This document shows, in pieces, positions 36,513-45,562 of a DNA stretch of 64,000 bases. The position numbers and the translations under genes are program-made. Position 1 is the first letter of the stretch; the number at the start of each line of letters is the position of its first letter. Source of the stretch: CAWUEX02 sp963921305 (GTDB lineage: Bacteria; Pseudomonadota; Alphaproteobacteria; Rhodospirillales; Rhodospirillaceae); contig CAWUEX030000002.1 of assembly GCA_963921305.4 (NCBI GenBank), positions 372,001 through 436,000 on the forward strand, written 5' to 3'. Below the pieces are notes generated by a model. It did not search any database. It had not been told where the DNA came from and saw only the letters and a program-made list of their open reading frames with translations.

Positions 36513-38195
36513 ATGGCGGACACCGACGCGCTTTTTGAAGCGATGCTCAACTCGACCGGCGACGCGGTGATGATCACCGATGACGACGGACGGATCGAAC
36601 GAGTCAATCCAGCTTTTGAGCGCTTGACCGGATATCGTGACAGCGACTTGGCGGGCACGGACGCCCGGACCCTGTTCAAGGACTTCAATGACGAGGCGTT
36701 TTGCGAGTCCCTGTGGACCGATGCCGATACGCCAATGCACTTTGACTCCGTGCGATCGAAGCACGCAGACGGAAAAGCGCAGCTCCACAGCCTGACCATG
36801 TCGCCTGTTCGGGAGAACGGCGCTGACGCCAAACAGTTTTTGGCCTTGATCCTGTCCGGTACTTTTCAGGCGGATGCGGAATCCGAAAGCGGTGGCCGGC
36901 GCGTCGGCTATGACAGCCTGACCGGACTACCGGACCGCAGCCTTCTCTCGGACCGCGTCGATCAAGGGATCTTAAACGCGCGGCGTTCAGACAAGTCCAT
37001 CGCGCTCCTGGTGATGGGGATTGACCGGTTCACATTCATCAACGATGCGCTGGGCTTTGGCGTCGGCGACCGAATGCTAAAGGAAATGGCCGAGCGATTG
37101 TCGACGGTGATTCGCCAAAGCGATACGGCGGCACGCCTGGACGGCGACAAGTTCGCCGTTGTCACGCCGATTGCCGCGATCGATGACAGCGTGATCGTGG
37201 CCGAAAAAGTGCTTCATGCAACGGAGCAGGTTTTTAAAGAGGACGGCGAAGATATCAGCATCACGATGTCTATCGGCATCAGCATTTGGCCGTCGGACGG
37301 CGAAGATTTTGACACGCTGCTGAAAGACAGCCTGAGCGCGATGCAGCATGCCAAAAGCCTCGGCGGCAATCAGTATCAATTCTTCGCATCGGACATGAAC
37401 GCGAAGGCCAAAGCGCGGCTGGACCTTGAGAAGCGCATGCGCATCGCCTTGGAAAAAGAACACTACGTGCTCTACTACCAGCCGAAGGTCAGCCCGGGCA
37501 CCGACCGGGTAAAGGGGTGCGAAGCCCTGATTCGCTGGAAGGACCCAGAGAGGGGCATGATCGGCCCGGGTGAATTCATCCCCGTTGCTGAAGAAACGGG
37601 ACTCATTCAGGACATCGGCAACTGGGCTCTGCGCAAAGCGTGTTTCCAGAACAAAGATTGGCAAGACAAAGGGTACGAGCCGGTGCGCATGGCCGTTAAC
37701 GTGTCCCCGCAGCAATTTAGATCAGCCGACATCTACGACCGGATTGTCGACGCCTTGAATGCATCTGGACTGCACCCGCGCTGGCTGGAGCTCGAAATTA
37801 CGGAAAGCATGTTGATGGACAACTTGGATGCCGCAATCGCCAAGATGCAGGCGCTGCGGGACCTGGGGTGCGGGCTTTCGATTGATGATTTTGGCACCGG
37901 CTATTCCAGTTTGAGTTATCTCGGCCGCTTTCCCATCACCACACTCAAGATCGACCGCGCATTCGTGCACGACGTTCAGGAAAACGACAACACGGCGGAA
38001 ATCGCCCGCGCCATTATCGGCCTATCGAAAGGCCTGGACCTTGAGGTCGTCGCTGAAGGCGCAGAGGTCTTGGAGCACGTGGACTTCTTACGGGAGCACG
38101 GCTGCGACATCATTCAAGGATATTTCTATTCCCGCCCGGTCGCCGCCCACGAAATGGAAGACATGCTGCGGCAATCGAGCCTGATGGGCGTCTAA
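36513..38195 (+). CDS. PAS-GGDEF-EAL protein, probable cyclic-di-GMP phosphodiesterase
   Basis: 560 aa, no transmembrane segment. PAS sensor domain about 5-120 (STGDAVMITDDDGRIERVNP), GGDEF about 135-295, EAL about 305-550. The GGDEF active site reads DGDKF (210-214), so cyclase activity is likely lost and the domain may bind GTP or be regulatory. The EAL domain keeps its catalytic set: EALIRW (Glu337), NVSPQQF, ELEITES, DDFGTGYSS, KIDRAFV, AEGAE and QGYFYSRP. I infer a cytosolic PDE whose activity responds to a ligand of the PAS domain. The next gene starts 17 nt later. Confidence 0.93.
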   Translation: MADTDALFEAMLNSTGDAVMITDDDGRIERVNPAFERLTGYRDSDLAGTDARTLFKDFNDEAFCESLWTDADTPMHFDSVRSKHADGKAQLHSLTMSPVRENGADAKQFLALILSGTFQADAESESGGRRVGYDSLTGLPDRSLLSDRVDQGILNARRSDKSIALLVMGIDRFTFINDALGFGVGDRMLKEMAERLSTVIRQSDTAARLDGDKFAVVTPIAAIDDSVIVAEKVLHATEQVFKEDGEDISITMSIGISIWPSDGEDFDTLLKDSLSAMQHAKSLGGNQYQFFASDMNAKAKARLDLEKRMRIALEKEHYVLYYQPKVSPGTDRVKGCEALIRWKDPERGMIGPGEFIPVAEETGLIQDIGNWALRKACFQNKDWQDKGYEPVRMAVNVSPQQFRSADIYDRIVDALNASGLHPRWLELEITESMLMDNLDAAIAKMQALRDLGCGLSIDDFGTGYSSLSYLGRFPITTLKIDRAFVHDVQENDNTAEIARAIIGLSKGLDLEVVAEGAEVLEHVDFLREHGCDIIQGYFYSRPVAAHEMEDMLRQSSLMGV

Positions 38196-38212
38196 GGCCA
38201 AGACGCCAGACC

Positions 38213-39067
38213 ATGGCCAAGCCTGCCCTCGCGGAAATCAAGGAACCTGACGCCACGGGCCGGATCGCCGCGTTGTATGACGACATCCGCGCGGTGATCG
38301 GCGTTCCGATGGTCAATTTGATCTTCCGTCATATGGCAACGACTCCGGGTTGCCTGGACTGGGCGTGGCTGACCATCCGGCCCTTGTATGTCAGCGGGCA
38401 AATTCCCGATGCCGCGCAGTTCCTCACCAAATCGACGCTACCTGACGTCACGATCGAATTGGCCCAGGCCTCCGCCGCCGCAAACTTGACCACGGCCGAT
38501 CTGGCGGCCATTGACCGAGTCCTGATCGCGTACGGACAGGCCAACCCGATGAACCTGATCGGCTTAGATGTCGTCGATTTGGCGCTTGATAATGCCGAGC
38601 AAAACGAGGGGGTTCAGCGCATACCAGCGATGTCCGAAGACGACCTTTTACGCCCAGGAAACCAGGCCGCCCTGCTTGATATGGTTGATCCGGGATCCGC
38701 GTCAAACCGGGTATCAGCAGCGCTACATGCTTTAGCTGTGCAAATTCATGGCGGCGACACAGGCGTGATTCCGTCTCTATATCGACATTTCGGCGAGTGG
38801 CCCGCGTTTCTAGAGGAACTTCACCCGACGCTCGTGCCGCTGTTTGCAGGGGATACTTTCGAGAATGCCGCCATCGAGATGCGGCACGCTGGCAGGGCCT
38901 ACGCAGAAACTTTTTACCGTTCGCTGCCGCGGCCAGACCTGCCCGCCCCGGACAACAAAACAGTCCACGCTCTTAAGGCACTGATCGGTCAGTTCCCGCC
39001 AAACATTTGCCGGATGACGGTCCTCGCAACGGTGATCCGCCGCGGTCTCAAGAAGATACAGAGTTAG
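38213..39067 (+). CDS. DehI-family (2-haloacid dehalogenase-like) protein
   Basis: 284 aa. The N-terminal half matches the DehI family: ALYDDIRAVIGVPMVNLIFR followed by TPGCLDWAWLTIRP. DehI enzymes hydrolyse 2-haloacids of both chiralities using an activated water, built from two internally repeated halves; a second weaker repeat is visible here at HFGEWPAFLEELHPTLVPLF. Many members are uncharacterised, so dehalogenation is only a family-based suggestion. Probably co-transcribed with the EAL protein. Confidence 0.82.
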   Translation: MAKPALAEIKEPDATGRIAALYDDIRAVIGVPMVNLIFRHMATTPGCLDWAWLTIRPLYVSGQIPDAAQFLTKSTLPDVTIELAQASAAANLTTADLAAIDRVLIAYGQANPMNLIGLDVVDLALDNAEQNEGVQRIPAMSEDDLLRPGNQAALLDMVDPGSASNRVSAALHALAVQIHGGDTGVIPSLYRHFGEWPAFLEELHPTLVPLFAGDTFENAAIEMRHAGRAYAETFYRSLPRPDLPAPDNKTVHALKALIGQFPPNICRMTVLATVIRRGLKKIQS

Positions 39068-39082
39068 CGATTTGCTGCCCGG

Positions 39083-39790
39083 TCAGGAGTCGACCGGGTC
39101 GAGCATGTCCTCACCTTTGGGCCGCTGGGCTGTGCGCCAGCCACCGGACATCTGGAATTCGATAACCTCGGCGATGTTGGTCGCGTGATCGCCAACACGC
39201 TCAAGATTCTTCCCGATGAACAAGAAGTGAGCACCGCACTCAATGGATTCGGGATCACCACTCATTTCGGAAATGATATCGCGCATAACGCGCGCATAGT
39301 AGTCGTCGACTTGCTGATCACGCTCCCACACCGCTGCCGCTTTTTCGGTATCACGGTTAGAGAAGGCATCGATCGCATCCTTCAGACGTTCCGTTACCAA
39401 ATCTGCGAGCCGAGCCATATCTTGAGGAACAGGAATGCTGGAATGCTCAGCAAGGACGATCGTACGCTTTGCGATATTCTTGGCATAGTCACCGATACGC
39501 TCGAGACTGCCGGCCATTTTGACAGTGCCGAAGACATAGCGCAGATCGTCGGCCATGGGCTGACGCAGGGCGAGAAGCCGAAACGCAGCTGCTTCGACCT
39601 CGCGTTCGTATTCATCTACCCGTGCATCGGCTTCGACGAGTTTCGCCGCCGCCTCCACATCCCGCCTCATCAACGCGTCAACAGCAAGCGAGAGATTGGT
39701 TTCCGCTAAGCCGGCCATCTGCAACACATCGCGCTCAAGGACAGTAAGCTCTTCGTCAAAGGAAGACACGGTATGAGCTGCGGTGACCAT
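39083..39790 (-). CDS. phoU: Phosphate signalling regulator PhoU
   Basis: 235 aa all-helical protein with two PhoU repeats, each with a metal-binding E/D-rich helix: AGSLERIGDYAKNIAKR and KNLERVGDHATNIAEV. PhoU dampens PhoR signalling when phosphate is plentiful, in contact with the PstSCAB transporter. Unusually, no pst, phoB or phoR gene lies beside it here. A GTCACA-type half-site occurs upstream near 39880, but I could not support a full Pho box. Confidence 0.94.
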   Translation of the reverse strand: MVTAAHTVSSFDEELTVLERDVLQMAGLAETNLSLAVDALMRRDVEAAAKLVEADARVDEYEREVEAAAFRLLALRQPMADDLRYVFGTVKMAGSLERIGDYAKNIAKRTIVLAEHSSIPVPQDMARLADLVTERLKDAIDAFSNRDTEKAAAVWERDQQVDDYYARVMRDIISEMSGDPESIECGAHFLFIGKNLERVGDHATNIAEVIEFQMSGGWRTAQRPKGEDMLDPVDS

Positions 39791-39926
39791 GGGAAGATTC
39801 CCTTTAGGACGTTGTAATCGATTGATTCTAACAGATTCTCACCATTTCTCCAGAAGATAGAGAAGCGCTTAGCGGTTAAAGCTTTGTGACGGGGGTGAAG
39901 TAACCGTTCAATGTCTCACGTCCTGC

Positions 39927-42131
39927 CTAGGCACCGAGAACATCGAGCCCTTGCCGTACGACTGGCAAACTCCTTAGCCTTTGGCCGGTCGCACGATAAA
40001 TCGCATCGACAAGGGCGGGGGCTATTGAGGGCAAAGCCGGTTCGCCAAGGCCACCCGGTGACGCGCTGTCCCACTCGAGCACCCGCACGCGAACATCTGG
40101 CGCCTCTGCAAGACGCATCATGCGCACGGTGTCGAAATTGCTGTCGGCGGCGCTTCCGTTGGCAATGCGAATTTCACCGAAGAGTGCAGCTGACAAACCG
40201 TCATGTGCCTGGCTTTCAACTTGCGCCACGACCCCGTCCGGATTCACCGCGACGCCGGGGTCGATAACGCAGTCGATCCGCTCGACCTTCACACCCGACG
40301 AGCCTTCAGTGGACACGTGAATGACATGGGCGCAAAGAGAGCCGTGGGACGCATTGAGGGCGATGCCACGAAAACGTCCAGCGTCTGCGGGTCCGGAATA
40401 TCCGCTGAATGTGTCGAGTTCGTTGAGCAGGCGAACAAGACGCGGGTCGTCTTTCAGCCACGCTTTGCGGTAAGTCAGACCATCCATACCCGCGAGGTCT
40501 GCAAGCTCATTGATGATGGCTTCGCGGAAGAACACGTTTTGGCTGTGCCCGACAGAGCGCCAATACCCTACGGGCACCCCATTCTCGACCATCGCGTAGC
40601 GGAAACGGTGATGATCAAGTGGGTAGGGGCTGTCGAGAAAGCCGGAAAACGCGCCCGGATCCTTGCCATCCTTGATGAAGTGCGGAAAGCGGCGAACACT
40701 GATGGACGGATTGGCGTTTAGCACGTCCAGTGCAATAGGCAGCCCGTCCTCTCCTAACGCGGCCTTTATCCGCGATCTTGCCGCTGGGCGGAAAAAGTCC
40801 CTGCGCACGTCTTCTTCCCGCGACCACATGAGCTTGACCGGAATACCGCCGGCAGCCACGGAGAGACGGGCGGCTTGCACGGCGACATCGGATTCGCCAC
40901 GCCGGCCAAACCCGCCACCGAGGAATGTGCGGTGAACACGGATGTTTTCCTTTTCAAGATCCAGTGCAGCAGAGACATCCTCAACGACGATGGTATGACC
41001 CTGCCCTGGCATCCAGATGTCGGCCTTGCCGTCGCGCACCCACGCGGTGGCATTGATGGGTTCCATACAGACATGAGCAAGGTAGGGCGCGTCATACGTC
41101 TGCTCATAGGTGCCCGCCGCATATTTGATGGCAGCGTTTATGTCCCCGTCCTCGCGGATGACCGGGGCATCTTCGCGCCGGAGGCCGGCGTCCAGGTCAG
41201 AGGACAGTTGGTCCATGCCGTAATCCGCACGCGGACCCAGATCCCACTCCGGCGTCAAAGCCTCCAGACCCTTGTGGGCTGGCCAATACCCCTCGGCAAT
41301 CACGGCCACGGCGTTTTCCAAAGGAACAACATGCTCAACGCCGCGAACGGTCAACGCCGGCGCGGGATCGACCGAGACAAGACGCCCGTCATAGGTGGGG
41401 CAATGGCGAATCGCAGCAACTCTTAAACCGTCAAGCTGAACATCAGCGCCGAAGACGGCTGAGCCATCTACTTTCGCCGGTGTATCGAGGCGGCGGAGCG
41501 GTTTACCGACGATGTTCCATTGCGACTTTGGCTTGAGCAACGGCTCGGCGGGCGGCTCTACTTCGGCCGCGGCCGTTGCAAGCTCGCCATAAGCTAGCGT
41601 TCTGCCGCTGGCGTCGTGATGAATATGGCTCAACGCCGCGCGCGTTTCATTGACCGGGACATTCCATTTCCGTGCAGCCGCCAACCGGAGCATTTCACGC
41701 GCCGCCGCACCGACTTGGCGGCTGTGATTGAACGCGCCACGGATGGACGCGGACCCGCCCGTACTTTCCGATGGCATACCGTAGCCGCGATTGTAGTAGG
41801 CCGGACCGTTGGGGGCGAACTGCATGCGCACCGTTGACCAGTCAGCCTCTAGCTCCTCGGCGACCAGCATGGCGACGGCAGTGGCAATACCTTGACCCAT
41901 TTCGGCCAGATGAATTGCCATCGTGACGGTGTTGTCAGGCGCAATTTCGATCCAATAGTCGAACGCTTCGGCGGGTCTGCCTGGCCATGTCTTCGCGTCG
42001 AAAGCCTGTTGCGCGCCGGATTTCGGAACACCAACGACGAGCACCCCCCCAGCAAGAACGGCTGATTTGAGGGCGCTGCGGCGAGAAAGTGAGCGCCGGT
42101 GTGGGTTCGGGTGCGCGTTCAGATAGGGCAT
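39927..42131 (-). CDS. Tat-exported molybdopterin-binding large subunit, isoquinoline 1-oxidoreductase type
   Basis: 734 aa. The N-terminus has a Tat signal (RRSLSRRSALKSAVLAGGVL). The rest is a xanthine-oxidase-family molybdenum hydroxylase subunit: FLGGGFGRRGESDVAV at the cofactor site and the C-terminal GGLGEPALPSIAPA holding the catalytic Glu. It resembles IorB of isoquinoline 1-oxidoreductase and related aldehyde oxidases, which need a small 2Fe-2S subunit and often a cytochrome c. Neither is adjacent here, so the partner must be elsewhere. Orphan gene, 136 nt upstream of phoU on the same strand. Confidence 0.88.
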   Translation of the reverse strand: MPYLNAHPNPHRRSLSRRSALKSAVLAGGVLVVGVPKSGAQQAFDAKTWPGRPAEAFDYWIEIAPDNTVTMAIHLAEMGQGIATAVAMLVAEELEADWSTVRMQFAPNGPAYYNRGYGMPSESTGGSASIRGAFNHSRQVGAAAREMLRLAAARKWNVPVNETRAALSHIHHDASGRTLAYGELATAAAEVEPPAEPLLKPKSQWNIVGKPLRRLDTPAKVDGSAVFGADVQLDGLRVAAIRHCPTYDGRLVSVDPAPALTVRGVEHVVPLENAVAVIAEGYWPAHKGLEALTPEWDLGPRADYGMDQLSSDLDAGLRREDAPVIREDGDINAAIKYAAGTYEQTYDAPYLAHVCMEPINATAWVRDGKADIWMPGQGHTIVVEDVSAALDLEKENIRVHRTFLGGGFGRRGESDVAVQAARLSVAAGGIPVKLMWSREEDVRRDFFRPAARSRIKAALGEDGLPIALDVLNANPSISVRRFPHFIKDGKDPGAFSGFLDSPYPLDHHRFRYAMVENGVPVGYWRSVGHSQNVFFREAIINELADLAGMDGLTYRKAWLKDDPRLVRLLNELDTFSGYSGPADAGRFRGIALNASHGSLCAHVIHVSTEGSSGVKVERIDCVIDPGVAVNPDGVVAQVESQAHDGLSAALFGEIRIANGSAADSNFDTVRMMRLAEAPDVRVRVLEWDSASPGGLGEPALPSIAPALVDAIYRATGQRLRSLPVVRQGLDVLGA

Positions 42132-42435
42132 GAGTCGTCAGGCCGACACCGGTGAATGAGAAATCGTGACAGAGTATCAGTCATCCGCCGGGCGCGCTCA
42201 AGCGCGAGCAGCTTTGCCCTTTCGAGGGCCACGGCAGCAGACTCTGCTACAAGTCACAAAGGCGCCAAGCCGGTGTATGCGCCCATGCAGACCATCCGCT
42301 TGGGGATTTTTTCAAATTCAGCGACGCCGCCGAACTTTGCAGAAGAGCGACCTGCGGCGCTATCTTACACGTTCAAAACCAATAATATAAACTTATTTTT
42401 AGTTAATTATTCAGTTACAGGGCCCGATATGATTA

Positions 42436-42482
42436 CTACCAGTAGAGAAAAAAAATAGCTGGTAGCTTAAATTGCTTACCAG
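42436..42482. promoter_or_regulatory. Inverted repeats in the luxR upstream region
   Basis: CTACCAG (42436-42442) and CTGGTAG (42459-42465) are perfect 7-bp inverted repeats with a 16-nt spacer that is A-rich; a third related element, CTTACCAG, is at 42475-42482. They lie 90-136 nt before luxR in the most AT-rich stretch of the window. The sequence is unlike the lux box upstream of luxI. It could be an operator or a promoter with a regulator site. The remainder of 42132-42571 shows only a non-credible short reading frame. Confidence 0.4.
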
Positions 42483-42571
42483 TCAAAACTGCAATATAGT
42501 CCTTTGCTGTTTAGGGACGGCGGGAATTGGCGCCGTGGACCCAGTGATGAAGTGCGGTCACGCAGGGTGAG

Positions 42572-43322
42572 ATGAGAACCGATATTTCGGATGTGCTGGC
42601 TAAGTTGGAAGGCGTCGCTTCGAGAGAGGCGTTTGCCGATACGCTCCAGCATGCATGCAGCAATTTGGGCTTTGACAAGTACACGTATTTCTCTGGCAGT
42701 GCGGACTCCCTCGCACGTTCAAGCCTAAGTGACGCTATTTCTGACATAATTTATTTGACCAATCTTCCGGGAGATTGGATCGAACATTACGTCAAAGAGA
42801 ACTACTCATCCGTAGACCCTGTCATTCGTGACGCATTCAAGGCCCGCCTCCCAATTACTTGGACGGAAGACTACCGGCTTGAGACGCTTTCGCCGGACGA
42901 GGCGCAAATGATGGCGGATGCACACGACTTCGGCATTGAACGCGGGCTTGTCATTCCGATTCACGGGCCAACGGGCGATATTGGAATGCTCTGTCTTCAC
43001 TCTGAGCTACCTGACTCCGAGTTCTCCCAGGTCGTCTCATCGACAAAGCACGACCTTCATGTGCTTGCACACTATGCGCATGCCACAGCCCAAGCGAAGC
43101 TACACGAAGCGTCTCCCTAAGCCAATCGTCTTAACCGATCGCGAGGTCGAAATTCTGCGCTGGACTGCAGACGGGAAGACGGCTTGGGAAATCGGCTCCA
43201 TTCTCAATATTTCGGAAAGAACGGTGAACTTCCATTTGCAAAATGCGATGGGCAAATTCGGAGTTCATAACAAGACCCATGCAGCGGCAAAGGCCGTTAG
43301 CTATGGGCTACTGTCATCCTGA
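42572..43322 (+). CDS. luxR: LuxR-type quorum-sensing regulator, split by a +1 frameshift
   Basis: The first frame (42572-43120, 182 aa) is a complete autoinducer-binding domain: DWIEHYVKENYSSVDPVIRD, then ITWTED and FGIERGLVIPIHGPTGDIGM carry the W/Y/D/P/G residues of the family. It stops at TAA 43118-43120. The next frame supplies the matching HTH: LTDREVEILRWTADGKTAWE and ISERTVNFHLQNAMGKFGVH, to 43322. Skipping the T at 43118 in CCC-TAA-G joins them as EASP-KPIVLTDREVEI, giving about 249 aa, the normal LuxR length. The HTH frame is undamaged and has no own ribosome site. Mutation, sequence error or programmed shift are all possible. Confidence 0.9.
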
Positions 43323-43379
43323 TAAGACGGCATTGCCGTAACCAATCAAATAATTCCGGCAACTTAGTTTTGATAAAGC

Positions 43380-44738
43380 TTAGTGACGTAAGCGAGCTTT
43401 GACTCTTGCTCGGATGTCGTCCTTTGGCCTAAGTGAAACAAAGTTCCCGAATTCCGGATTAAGGTCCGATGTAATCTCGACATCGAACCGCCGGTATATC
43501 AGAGGAAGGATAAGCTGCATTTCCATTGTGGTCAGCCCAGACCCAATACATACACGCGGCCCCGCACCGAAGGGCAGGTAAGCAAACTTCGATCGCGCCG
43601 CAATCTTTTCCGGCAGAAACCTATCGGGATCAAATCTTTCCGGGTCGTCCCACTCACTTGGCAGCTTATGCAGCACGTATTGGCATATGAGAACCGTGGT
43701 TCCGGCCTTGATGGGCTCTCCGCCAATGACGTCATCTTCCTTCGCTGTCCGGGAGAACCACCAGACCGTTGGCCGAAGACGTGCAACCTCTTGAATGACG
43801 CGCTTGGTGTATTCCATTGAACGCAAATCTGCGTTCGTCGGCATCCGCCCCTGCAAGACTTCGTCTGCCTCATTGCGGACTTTCTCGAGAATGTGCGGAT
43901 GCTGGAACAAGAAGTAAAACGCCCAGGTCAGCAGACTCGCCGTTGACTCAAAACCGGCGACGATGAGTGTCACAACCTCATCTCTGAGCTGTTGATCGTT
44001 CATACCTCCATCAGACTCATCACTGCAGGCGTCCATGAGAATCCCCAGCAGATCGCCCGCCGGAGTATTATCACGACGACGCTTTTCGATTATTTCCGCA
44101 ACAATCCCGTGAACGGTCTCGAGCGCTTTGTCGTAGGCTCTGTTCTCGCGGGTTGGAAGTTTTGTGGCCAGTGTGGTGATGTCCCAAATGCGTTTGGCCA
44201 TAACCTCGTTGATGAGCAGCATGGCCTCGTAGAGACGCCCCCCCGCTGTGCCAAGTGCGGCACCAAAGAAGGTCTGCATGACGACTTCGATGGTAAGCAC
44301 GGACATGTCTTCCGAGAGGTTGAACTCTTCCGCAGACCTGGCTTTCGAGTCCCAGGCCGAGATGTGTTCCGACACGACCTTCAGAATATGTTGATTGAGA
44401 AGTTCAAGATTTTTGCGCTTAAATGAGGGCTGAATAAGCTTGCGCTGCCGCTCCCACAACTCATTCTCCGCGATCAACAATCCGTTGCCGAAGAGCGGGC
44501 GCATGCGCTCCACCAGCGGAGACTTTCGATAGTTCCGATGATTAGTCTGCAGCACGTACTCGACGTGCTTCGGATGATTCAAGAGATAAGCTGTCGTCAT
44601 AAAAACCCTCAATGGCACCAAGTCACCATATTGCCGCGAGCACATTTCAAGAAAATGAACTGTGTCCGAGCGCAACTTGGGCAAGACCCCGAGGATTGGA
44701 AGTCCCTTGGGGCCGTCTAACCGTGATCGTTGAAACAT
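43380..44738 (-). CDS. Cytochrome P450 in the quorum-sensing locus
   Basis: 452 aa soluble P450. Heme-thiolate signature FGAGPRVCIG with ligand Cys397; I-helix VAGFESTASLLTW in place of AGxxT; K-helix ExxR in EVARLRPT followed by WWFSRTAKEDD. The N-terminal part (LFGNGLLIAENELWERQRKL) resembles CYP4/CYP102-like fatty-acid-type enzymes, so a fatty acyl substrate is conceivable. No ferredoxin or reductase gene is adjacent. Ribosome site AGAAGG. It lies convergent to luxR, 57 nt away, and 103 nt downstream of luxI on the same strand, so it may be transcribed from the luxI promoter. Confidence 0.93.
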   Translation of the reverse strand: MFQRSRLDGPKGLPILGVLPKLRSDTVHFLEMCSRQYGDLVPLRVFMTTAYLLNHPKHVEYVLQTNHRNYRKSPLVERMRPLFGNGLLIAENELWERQRKLIQPSFKRKNLELLNQHILKVVSEHISAWDSKARSAEEFNLSEDMSVLTIEVVMQTFFGAALGTAGGRLYEAMLLINEVMAKRIWDITTLATKLPTRENRAYDKALETVHGIVAEIIEKRRRDNTPAGDLLGILMDACSDESDGGMNDQQLRDEVVTLIVAGFESTASLLTWAFYFLFQHPHILEKVRNEADEVLQGRMPTNADLRSMEYTKRVIQEVARLRPTVWWFSRTAKEDDVIGGEPIKAGTTVLICQYVLHKLPSEWDDPERFDPDRFLPEKIAARSKFAYLPFGAGPRVCIGSGLTTMEMQLILPLIYRRFDVEITSDLNPEFGNFVSLRPKDDIRARVKARLRH

Positions 44739-44841
44739 CTGTACCTTCTAAAGAATTACCTCCGGCGCCTATTGAGTCGAAACTTTAGCGAAGCTCACGT
44801 GCTGTGTGAATAAAGTCGGGGCCAGTCAGAAGACTTAACTC

Positions 44842-45477
44842 CTATGCGGCTAAACGGCCCTCGAATGACTGTTCTGGCGTCACAGCTTGCTGGTGCTTTA
44901 GTGCCAGTCGACGCAAGTTGAGTTCGGTCACATCGGCATAGCCTGATACAGCCTTGGTCACTCCGATCTGCAATGCGGGACCGTAGCGCTGCGTCAACAA
45001 ACCTGCACGCTTGAGAATGCGCTCGAAGCGAATGTCGGAAACAGCAACGATGCGTTCAATGTTGCGGCGTGATGCAAACTTGAACAGTTCATCCAACAGG
45101 ATATTGGTCACCGCCTTGACCGTTCCCAAAGACTCATTACCTGCAACACGTTTTGACACTGCGAAGCGGCTTATCTCCCAAACGTTTTCGGCCTCAGGTG
45201 CCGGCGTGCCGTGCAGCAGTTCGGGAAAAACGTTCTTGAGCATGTATGGGCCGGTGGTCGGAAGAAGGCGCCACGAACCCAGCACCTCGCCCTCGTCCTC
45301 ACATACGATGTAGACAGGGTCGAGGTCGTCAAAGACGTCACGCTCTCGTCCCGCAATGGATCCCACATCCCAGTTCAGGCGCTCTTTAAAAACCTCGTGG
45401 CGCAAGCGGAACATGCCCTCGAGCGCTTGGACCGACTGTGACGATTGATCTGGCATTTCGATAATTGATGCCTGCAT
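44842..45477 (-). CDS. luxI: LuxI-type acyl-homoserine lactone synthase
   Basis: 211 aa from the ATG at 45477; a longer frame exists but would overlap the lux box. Uses S-adenosylmethionine and an acyl donor to make an acyl-homoserine lactone. Family residues are all present: LRHEVFKERLNWDV (R26, F30, W36), RERDVFDD (D47), GSWRLLPT (Arg70), FPELL and WEISRFAV (Glu101, Arg104). The C-terminal acyl-pocket segment is VAVSDIRFERILKRAG. Acyl chain cannot be predicted; P450 and aminotransferase neighbours raise the chance of an unusual donor. A lux box lies 66 nt upstream, implying autoinduction. Confidence 0.95.
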   Translation of the reverse strand: MQASIIEMPDQSSQSVQALEGMFRLRHEVFKERLNWDVGSIAGRERDVFDDLDPVYIVCEDEGEVLGSWRLLPTTGPYMLKNVFPELLHGTPAPEAENVWEISRFAVSKRVAGNESLGTVKAVTNILLDELFKFASRRNIERIVAVSDIRFERILKRAGLLTQRYGPALQIGVTKAVSGYADVTELNLRRLALKHQQAVTPEQSFEGRLAA

Positions 45478-45542
45478 TTCCAGTGACCTTGCCCGTCTTA
45501 GTAGTGATTGGGCTAATCGGACCACATGGAGTGGGGCGCGTG

Positions 45543-45562
45543 ACCTGTCAGAACTGACAGGT
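45543..45562. promoter_or_regulatory. lux box (LuxR operator) upstream of luxI
   Basis: ACCTGTCAG and CTGACAGGT are perfect 9-bp inverted arms separated by AA, the classic 20-bp lux-box form. Centre at 45552.5, about 75 nt before the luxI ATG. A LuxR bound here would place the luxI start site near 45510. The site could also face the aminotransferase at 46105, although that is 540 nt away. Confidence 0.9.

Noticed and set aside
39860..39910. Possible Pho box upstream of phoU
   Set aside because: Only one GTCACA-like half-site; the second repeat and spacing do not match.
42156..42458. 100-codon plus-strand frame before luxR
   Set aside because: Basic and Ser-rich product with no domain, overlapping the promoter region and running into inverted repeats.
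43323..43379. Terminator between luxR and P450
   Set aside because: ACGGCA-T-TGCCGT pairs, but the 1-nt loop is too short and no T-run follows.
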